Source: Deltaproteobacteria bacterium (lineage in GTDB: Bacteria; Myxococcota_A; UBA796; CAJQPC01). Taken from it: DNA of 64,000 bases. The stretch is taken from NCBI GenBank assembly GCA_016717595.1, contig JADKFE010000033.1, positions 1-64,000 on the forward strand, in the 5' to 3' direction. A program made the translations under genes and the position numbers. Below the pieces are notes generated by a model that was not told the origin of the DNA, did not search any database, and saw only the letters and a list, made by a program, of their open reading frames with translations. This document shows positions 58,919 to 64,000 of the stretch, piece after piece (the first letter of the stretch is position 1; every line of letters begins with the position of its first letter).

Positions 58919-59167
58919 TTAGGCGCGAGACGCCCAGCGGGAAGGGGTCCAGGTGCGCAGGGCGAGGGCGTGGATCGCGCCACCAACGAGACCATCCAGG
59001 GCCTTGTACACGAGCTGGTGCTGCTGGATGCGGCTGAGGCCCTCAAAGCTGGGGCTGATGACGTCGGCGGAGAAGTGCTCCTTGTCTCCGGCCTCATCGG
59101 CGACGATGGCCAAAGAGTCAGGGATCTTGGCCTGGATCAAGGCCTGAACGGCTGCGGGCTCCATCAT
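58919..59167 (-). CDS. BolA-family protein
   Basis: An 82-residue protein with the BolA fold pattern: EPAAVQALIQAKIPDSLAIV, HFSADVISPSFEGLSRIQQHQLVYKALDGLVGGAIHALALRTWTP; the invariant His of BolA is in the last segment. It partners CGFS glutaredoxins in Fe-S trafficking. Start at the first of two adjacent ATGs, with GGAGG 10 bases upstream; the frame is open further but without family sequence. Confidence 0.9.
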   Translation of the reverse strand: MMEPAAVQALIQAKIPDSLAIVADEAGDKEHFSADVISPSFEGLSRIQQHQLVYKALDGLVGGAIHALALRTWTPSRWASRA

Positions 59168-59245
59168 GGCGGCGGACCTCCAGTCCGGTCTCTTAACCCC
59201 TCTCCCCTGCCTCAGCCGCGCCAGATGTGCTAAACAGAGCCCTCG

Positions 59246-59992
59246 ATGCGACTCGTCCCCTACCTCAACGCCTTGGTCGGCGCGGTCATCGCTGGCGCGA
59301 TCGCCACCGCGTTCTTGATCCCCGCGCTGCCCTTCGTCGTCGTGCCCCGCGGGCGCCGTGAGCGCTACATCTGGTGGACCAACACCGGCGCCTCCTACGG
59401 CATCCTCCGCTACGCCTTGCGGGCCGAGCTCGACGTGGTGGGCCGAGAACACATCCCCTTCGGCCAGCCGTACATGGTCGTGGCCAACCACCGCTCGTGG
59501 GTAGACGTCATCACGCTCATCTGGGCGGCCCGCGCCGAGGGCCTCTCCAAACGTGAGGTGTTCTTCACGCCGGTCATGGGCGTGTTGGGCTACCTCGGCG
59601 GCGCGGTGTTCTTCAACCGCGACCACGCAGAAGGACGCCGACGCGCCAAAGAGGAGTGCCTGTACCTGCTCAAGCAGGGCGTGCCCTTGCACATCTACCC
59701 CGAGGGCACCCGCACCCGAGATGGCAAACTCCGTGAAAAGATCCATCTCGCCATGCTCGAGGTCTGTTGGGAACATCGCATACCGCTGGTCCCCGCGGCG
59801 CTGTGGGGGACGGAGCGTGTGGTGGGCGTCCCATTCCGGGGTGTACACCTGGGCGAGACGGTCCACGCGCGGTTTCGTCCGCCCTTAGACCCCGCGCTCT
59901 ACCCAAACGGTGAGGAGTACGCCAAGGCCTGCTGGGCCCAGGTCACGGAGATGGTGAACGCCCTTGAGTCGGAGTACGCGGAGAAGCGCTGA
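59246..59992 (+). CDS. plsC: 1-acyl-sn-glycerol-3-phosphate acyltransferase
   Basis: Makes phosphatidic acid at the inner membrane. The 248-residue protein has an N-terminal hydrophobic segment (12-33), the catalytic NHRSWVD box (His82, Asp87) and PEGTR at 152-156, plus FFNRDHAEGRRRAKEE. It diverges from the BolA gene. Confidence 0.92.
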   Translation: MRLVPYLNALVGAVIAGAIATAFLIPALPFVVVPRGRRERYIWWTNTGASYGILRYALRAELDVVGREHIPFGQPYMVVANHRSWVDVITLIWAARAEGLSKREVFFTPVMGVLGYLGGAVFFNRDHAEGRRRAKEECLYLLKQGVPLHIYPEGTRTRDGKLREKIHLAMLEVCWEHRIPLVPAALWGTERVVGVPFRGVHLGETVHARFRPPLDPALYPNGEEYAKACWAQVTEMVNALESEYAEKR

Positions 59993-60082
59993 GCGCGCCT
60001 GCGAACCCTGGCTGGTTTGAGGCATACTGCTCGACGATCCGCGCCTCGTCGTCTCCGCGCCTTCGCACCCAGGAGCTCCCCC

Positions 60083-61123
60083 ATGCTGTCTTCGCTCGCG
60101 CTGCTGTCGCTGTTCTCCTTCTCCTCCGCCCAGGCGGGCAGCATCGAGCTCTGGTCGATGGACGACTTCGGCGACGATGGCTACCTCGTCGGCAACAAAG
60201 ACGGCTGGAAAGGCGGCTACAGCCGCGACCAGTGGTATGTCGGGGACAACATCGTCTACACCCTGACCGACGACAACGTCCAGGGCTCCGACTTTGAGGT
60301 CTACGGCGGCAACACCGCCGCCGACAACTGGGTGGTGCGCGGCGAGGCCTACGCCCAGGGCAAGGTCGAGGCCAAGCTCTTCAACGACGACGATGACGCC
60401 ATGGGCGTCGTCTCTCACTTCAGCGCCGCCGATCGGTTCTACATCGCCGTCATCACCCGCAACAGCGCGCCGCCCCCCGCGGACACGGCCGGGAGCAGCT
60501 CCCTCATCGTGATCAAGGTGGACGAGGACGGCGGCGCGGAGCTGATCAACACCCCGGCCCGCATCAACGGCAACGGCGAGTTCAGCCTCACCCTTGAGGT
60601 GAACGACGGCGTGGTCATCGCCTCGGTGGACGGCAAAGAGGTGGCCAAGGCCACCGACCCCAACCCTCTGCCCGCGGGTCTGGTCGGCTTCTACTCCTAC
60701 GACACTGGCGGTACAGGCGGCGGCGGCGGAGACGGCACCCTCGCCGGGGCCACGGCGATCACCGCGAGCCTCAGCGACGACGACGATGACGGCGTCGCCG
60801 ATGACGCCGACAACTGCGAGACGGTGAAGAACGCCGACCAGGCCGACAAAGACAAGGACGGCATCGGCGACGCCTGCGACGAGCCCGTAGACACCGGCAC
60901 CCCCGATGACACGGGCACCACCGACGACACCGGCACCCCGACCGACGACACGGGCACCACCGGCGACGACACGGGCACCACGGGCGACGACAGCGGCGGC
61001 CTCGTGCGGCCGGATCAGGTCGTGCTTCGCCCGGGCTGCGCTTGCTCCAGCGCGGAGGCCCCCTCCGCGTGGTGGGGCCTCGTCTTGGGCGCCTTGGCGC
61101 TCCTGCGTCGCCGGGCGCGCTGA
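60083..61123 (+). CDS. Surface protein with MYXO-CTERM-type sorting tail
   Basis: A 346-residue protein. Signal peptide (to about residue 18), a beta-sandwich domain (about 20-215, GSIELWSMDDFGDDGYLV), an Asp-rich calcium-type repeat (DDDDDGVADDADNCETVKN, DKDKDGIGDACDE), Thr/Asp/Gly linkers (DDTGT units), and at the end CACSS, a hydrophobic segment (WWGLVLGALALL) and RRRAR, the architecture of MYXO-CTERM sorting signals, which leave the protein lipid-anchored or secreted at the surface. The terminator hairpin lies 14 bases after the stop. Confidence 0.85.
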   Translation: MLSSLALLSLFSFSSAQAGSIELWSMDDFGDDGYLVGNKDGWKGGYSRDQWYVGDNIVYTLTDDNVQGSDFEVYGGNTAADNWVVRGEAYAQGKVEAKLFNDDDDAMGVVSHFSAADRFYIAVITRNSAPPPADTAGSSSLIVIKVDEDGGAELINTPARINGNGEFSLTLEVNDGVVIASVDGKEVAKATDPNPLPAGLVGFYSYDTGGTGGGGGDGTLAGATAITASLSDDDDDGVADDADNCETVKNADQADKDKDGIGDACDEPVDTGTPDDTGTTDDTGTPTDDTGTTGDDTGTTGDDSGGLVRPDQVVLRPGCACSSAEAPSAWWGLVLGALALLRRRAR

Positions 61124-61137
61124 GCGCTCAAGGTCTC

Positions 61138-61165
61138 GTTGAGGCCCCCCGAAGGCGGCCTCAAC
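61138..61165. terminator. Bidirectional hairpin between convergent genes
   Basis: GTTGAGGCC (61138-61146) and GGCCTCAAC (61157-61165) form a perfect 9-bp stem with a 10-base loop between two converging genes. No strong T-tract on either side. Confidence 0.55.
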
Positions 61166-61176
61166 AGAGGCGGGTG

Positions 61177-62073
61177 TTACTTCGCGGCGCCTTCAGCGGG
61201 CGCGGCGCCTTCAGCGGGCGCGGCGCCTTCAGCCGGGGCGGCCGGCGCGGCGTCACCAAAACGCACGACGTAGGCCCGGCGGTCGCCTGGACCGGCCAAG
61301 AAGTACTTGCCCTTGGGCACGGCGTCGGCGGCGATGTACTTCACCGCGCGCTCACCCTCGGCCACAGCCACGACCTTCGCCGCGTCGATGGTGGTCTCGA
61401 CGACCTTGTAGTCGGTCTCGGACTTGGCCTCGACGCCGAAGTAGACCCAGTTGGCGCCTAAGGTGAAGAACTTGTCGCCCTCGACCTCAGGGTTGAACTT
61501 GATCTCGGGGTTCTCGATGGCGGGGACGAGCTGCAGCTCGCTGCTGGCGCGTTTGCCGACGAGCACGAGGTGCTCACCGGGGCCGATGAGGTTCCAGGTC
61601 TCTTCTTTGGAGGGCTTCGTCGAGGGGTAGCGGACCTCTTGTTGGCTGCCGAGCAAGGTGGCCTTCTTGATGTCGGCGTAGGTGCTCACGGGCTTGAGGC
61701 TCGTGCCTTGGAGGATGTAGACGCCGTCCCCCTCGTTCGCGCGCCAGATCTTCATCTCGACCTGACCGGCCGCGGCGGTGCCGCCCTCGATGGCCGGGGC
61801 GCCGACGAGCAGGAGGTTCTTGTCGGAGGGCGTGAGCGTGTACTTCGCGCCAGAGCAGGTGTTCTCCAGCTTGAAGACGCCGTTCGCGTCCGTCTTGCCC
61901 TCGCGCACCTGGCAGGTGAGGTCACCGCCGTCGGCACGGGCGAGCAGGGTGACGTCGGCGGCGGGCTGGCCGGTGAGGCCATCTACGAGTTTTCCCTCGA
62001 AGCTGCCTGAGCTACAGGCCGTGAACGCCCCGAGCAGAACAAGCGCGGCGGACCGCGCGGCGAAAGTGATCAT
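61177..62073 (-). CDS. Lipoprotein with PAEGAA repeats, unknown function
   Basis: A 298-residue lipoprotein (lipobox GAFTAC) with a carboxypeptidase-regulatory-like N-terminal sandwich (about 20-95: FEGKLVDGLTGQPAADVTLLARA, TDANGVFKL, YTLTPS), an unknown alpha/beta C-terminal region, and a tail of three PAEGAA repeats whose 18-base units repeat in the DNA (61180-61235). AAGGAG precedes the ATG. It converges on the MYXO-CTERM gene. Confidence 0.75.
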   Translation of the reverse strand: MITFAARSAALVLLGAFTACSSGSFEGKLVDGLTGQPAADVTLLARADGGDLTCQVREGKTDANGVFKLENTCSGAKYTLTPSDKNLLLVGAPAIEGGTAAAGQVEMKIWRANEGDGVYILQGTSLKPVSTYADIKKATLLGSQQEVRYPSTKPSKEETWNLIGPGEHLVLVGKRASSELQLVPAIENPEIKFNPEVEGDKFFTLGANWVYFGVEAKSETDYKVVETTIDAAKVVAVAEGERAVKYIAADAVPKGKYFLAGPGDRRAYVVRFGDAAPAAPAEGAAPAEGAAPAEGAAK

Positions 62074-62256
62074 GGTTGTTGCTCCTTTTTCTTCATCCCC
62101 AGGATGGTCTCGTCGGGGAACCGTCAAGATATTTCACTTGTGTGTCAAAGTGGACAGCCAAAGCGCATGTTTTCAGAGAATCGTGCTCTGCGCTTGTGCA
62201 GGGGCGTTCTTTTGCGTAGCTTGAACACGAGCGAACACCCCCAGAGAGGATCCCCC

Positions 62257-62787
62257 ATGCGCGCGACGATCGCCTCCCCCGTGATGATGATGGTGCTCTT
62301 GGGGGGCTGCTTTGAGCTGCCGGAGCGCGTCAAGGACAGCGCCGTAGACGACACCGCGAGCACCGGCGGCGAGTGCCCCCCCGACTCCTTGTCCCGCCCG
62401 ACGAGCTCGGTGACGGTCCTCGACTTTGTGGTGAACGGGCGGCGCATCTCTCCCACCCCGGCGATCTTGTGTGTGTTCGCCGGCGGTTACGGCGCGCGGC
62501 TCGGGCTGGTGCAAGGCGACGAGTCGGGGATAGTCACCGTGCAGAGCGCGGCGCTCGGCGCCTGGGGCCTCCCTGACCCCGACGTTGACGTCTCCGTGCT
62601 CTGGGGGGACGTCACCTGGGCCGAGTCCGACTTCTTCACCGGAAACGTCGTGATCTCCGAGGCCAGCAGCGGCGACTCCGGCCTCGGCGACTCCGAGAGC
62701 GGCAGCGGGGCGTTCGTCAGCTTCAACGGCGAGGCGACGAACGCGGACGCTCAGCAGCTCGTGCTGAACCTGAGCTGGGAGGGCTGA
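62257..62787 (+). CDS. Lipoprotein, unknown function
   Basis: A 176-residue lipoprotein (signal peptide, lipobox VLLGGC) with an acidic linker (KDSAVDDTASTGG) and a short beta-rich domain (SVTVLDFVVNGRRISPTPAILCVFAGG ...). The C-terminal part is Gly/Ser-rich. It diverges from the PAEGAA lipoprotein across a 183-base spacer of lower GC; TTGTGC and TAGCTT 17 bases apart (near 62194 and 62217) may be its promoter. Confidence 0.65.
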   Translation: MRATIASPVMMMVLLGGCFELPERVKDSAVDDTASTGGECPPDSLSRPTSSVTVLDFVVNGRRISPTPAILCVFAGGYGARLGLVQGDESGIVTVQSAALGAWGLPDPDVDVSVLWGDVTWAESDFFTGNVVISEASSGDSGLGDSESGSGAFVSFNGEATNADAQQLVLNLSWEG

Positions 62788-62986
62788 CCGGCGCGGGCGT
62801 GTCGGCCTGCGCGGCCTCGGCCTCGCGGCGGGGGTAGGCGTCGTTGGTGACCCGCGTGACCTGAAAGATCGCGTAGAACAGGCGATCTTCGAGGTGATCC
62901 CGCACCGGCTTGGGGATCGCCTTGCCCACGAGCCGAACCGGCAAGAACAGCATGTTCGCGATCCGGTCGGCGAGGCGCGTCTGCAT
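62723..62986 (-). CDS. Possible small protein overlapping the neighbouring lipoprotein gene
   Basis: An 87-residue frame with a plausible N-terminus: RLADRIANMLFLPVRLVGKAIPKPVRDHLEDRLFYAIFQVTRV, an amphipathic helix followed by a basic/acidic helix, then a Pro/Ser-rich tail. The 3' end overlaps the lipoprotein gene on the other strand by 65 bases. I do not recognise a family, and expression is not certain. Confidence 0.45.
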   Translation of the reverse strand: MQTRLADRIANMLFLPVRLVGKAIPKPVRDHLEDRLFYAIFQVTRVTNDAYPRREAEAAQADTPAPVSPPSSGSARAAERPRSSPRR

Positions 62987-62990
62987 CTGC

Positions 62991-63018
62991 TTAGAATAAC
63001 GCCAGCCTGTGCTATGCT
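62991..63018 (+). promoter_or_regulatory. Possible promoter of the PAAR gene
   Basis: TTAGAA, a 16-base spacer and TATGCT, 24 bases before the PAAR start. Weak by eye. Confidence 0.35.
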
Positions 63019-63041
63019 GTGCAAAACCATTCAGGTGCGCC

Positions 63042-63362
63042 ATGCCTCCGCAATCCCGTGTTGGTGACAACGCCTTCAACCCCGCCGACGCCCACGGGTG
63101 CCCGGCCTGCCCGCACCCCGTCACCGGGCCCGGCCAAGCGGGCAGCCCTGACGTGATCGTCAACGGGATGCAGGCGCTTCGAATCGGTGATCCCGGCCAG
63201 CACGCCGCCTGCTGCGGGCCGAACTCTTGGGTGGTCGCCGCGGGCTCGGGCTCGGTGACCTTCAACAACATCCCCGCCGCGCGCCTGGGCGACAGCACCA
63301 CCCACTGCGGCGGCTCGGGCAGCCTCATCGTCGGCAGCGCCAACGTCATCGTCGGCGGATAA
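63042..63362 (+). CDS. PAAR-domain protein
   Basis: A 106-residue PAAR protein with the repeated PAAR pattern: GMQALRIGDPGQHAACCG, NNIPAARLGDSTTHCGGSG and SANVIVGG, plus Cys/His pairs that would hold the tip metal ion. PAAR proteins cap VgrG spikes in type VI secretion or related contractile injection systems, or link toxins to them. No VgrG or toxin is in the window, so it is an orphan here. Confidence 0.88.
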   Translation: MPPQSRVGDNAFNPADAHGCPACPHPVTGPGQAGSPDVIVNGMQALRIGDPGQHAACCGPNSWVVAAGSGSVTFNNIPAARLGDSTTHCGGSGSLIVGSANVIVGG

Positions 63363-63367
63363 CGCCG

Positions 63368-64000
63368 CTGCCCGCGCTCCTCCTCCCGGGCTCACCCCCG
63401 CTCGTCTGTCCGGCCTGCCGTCAGGTCGTGGACGGCCAGATCCGTTACGAGCTCCTGGAGCCCCACCCCGCTGGGCTCTGCTGCCCGAACTGCGGCGCTG
63501 AGCACCCCGTCGTGGACGGCGTGCCCTTGGTGATGCGAAACCTCGACGCCTGGTTGGCCACCGAGGCCGCCGTGGTGTTCGCCCGGCGGGATCTCCCCGA
63601 GGCCACCGCCGCCCGGCTGATGCGCGGCGCCGGTGGATCTTTGCCCCGAGAGGCCCAGCTTGTGCGGGCGTACCGTGACGCGCCGCCGAGCCCCCTGCAT
63701 GAGCGGGTCGCCGCCTGGATCTCCGCCCAGCCCGGCCTGTTTCTGGAGCTGGGCTGCGGCCTCGGCGTCGGCGGAGACGTCGCTCAAGATCGCCGCATCG
63801 GCCTCGACCTGAGCTTCTCCATGGCCCGGGCCTACCCTGGCCGCGGCCTCGTCGGCGACGCGCTGGACCCGCCCTTTGAGGCCGGGCGTCTTGACAACGT
63901 GCTCCTGCTCAACGTGCTCGACTCCTGCCGAGATCCTCGGGTGCTGCTGGCCCAGGCCGACGCGCTGCTGCGCCCGGGCGGCGGCATGTTGATCTCCTGC
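63368..64000 (+). CDS. SAM-dependent methyltransferase with N-terminal zinc ribbon, cut by right edge
   Basis: Reading begins with a zinc ribbon (LVCPACRQVVDG, CCPNCGAEHPVVDGVPLVM), similar to the Trm112-like N-terminus of some methyltransferases, and continues with a Rossmann-type SAM site: FLELGCGLGVGGDV, IGLDLSFSMARAY and NVLLLNVLDSCRDP. The gene runs past base 64000. There is no ATG/GTG/TTG in frame before the ribbon; a CTG at 63368 is given as a place-holder. Whether it is another case of an odd start or a base error cannot be said. Confidence 0.75.
   Translation, partial: MPALLLPGSPPLVCPACRQVVDGQIRYELLEPHPAGLCCPNCGAEHPVVDGVPLVMRNLDAWLATEAAVVFARRDLPEATAARLMRGAGGSLPREAQLVRAYRDAPPSPLHERVAAWISAQPGLFLELGCGLGVGGDVAQDRRIGLDLSFSMARAYPGRGLVGDALDPPFEAGRLDNVLLLNVLDSCRDPRVLLAQADALLRPGGGMLISC

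Overview
The window is GC-rich chromosomal DNA (by eye near 70% G+C) from a Gram-negative bacterium, most likely a myxobacterium-like member of the Myxococcota/deltaproteobacterial assemblage. The evidence is a YidC with a large periplasmic domain, OmpA and lipoprotein genes, a C-terminal Cys-x-Cys-Ser/transmembrane/Arg sorting tail of the MYXO-CTERM kind, two MopE-like Asp/Cys-repeat lipoproteins, and many TTG/GTG starts. It is a replication-origin neighbourhood: dnaA, rpmH, rnpA, yidD, yidC, jag/khpB and mnmE lie at 7.7-14.2 kb, while dnaN, recF and gyrB lie about 24 kb away at 38.3-43.1 kb. The usual dnaA-dnaN block has therefore been split. The best origin-like DNA (near-consensus DnaA boxes, a GATC cluster, locally lower GC) lies upstream of dnaN.

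Layout. 1-5 kb: a ParA-like protein with a degraded P-loop (cut by the left edge), the start of a HEPN-like gene that runs into about 310 bases of almost pure G/C low-complexity sequence, and a SUKH-TPR-HEAT protein. 5-9 kb (minus): leuS (with a probable one-base insertion) behind dnaA. 9.4-14.2 kb (plus): the rpmH-rnpA-yidD-yidC-jag-mnmE operon with overlapping stops and starts. 14-21 kb: an envelope protein, galU, priA, a sugar nucleotidyltransferase and a PP2C phosphatase. 20.7-22 kb: an ImmA/IrrE protease with an XRE regulator, facing a small gene with a palindromic operator. 22-24 kb: hydroxyacyl-CoA dehydrogenase (frameshifted) and a thiolase. 24.3-28.6 kb: a strongly promoted HTH gene followed by a 1024-residue gluzincin-like protein that I cannot assign to a known family. 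28.6-37.9 kb: a lipoprotein, hemN, a fused E1 dehydrogenase, two OmpA-type proteins and an aminotransferase. 38-45 kb: putative oriC, dnaN, recF, gyrB and a pair of ArsA/Get3-like ATPases. 45-52 kb: envelope genes, a phospholipase D lipoprotein and two MopE-repeat/fibrinogen-like lipoproteins. 51.7-52.6 kb: a heavily decayed Abi_2-type abortive-infection gene. 52.8-64 kb: a DD-peptidase, a WD40 protein, an esterase, a CobW/Grx4/BolA metal-handling group, an acyltransferase, surface proteins, a PAAR protein and a methyltransferase cut by the right edge.

How the genes fit together. The core is replication initiation (DnaA, DnaN, RecF, GyrB, PriA), translation and tRNA maturation (LeuRS, L34, RNase P protein, MnmE) and membrane protein insertion (YidD, YidC, Jag). 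Between these sit accessory cassettes with their own regulators (XRE-ImmA; HTH-gluzincin) and remnants of HEPN-type defence genes. No tRNA, rRNA, CRISPR array or intact insertion sequence was recognised. Two housekeeping genes show single-base shifts inside GGG runs and rnpA has no orthodox start for its conserved N-terminus, so some lesions may be assembly errors.
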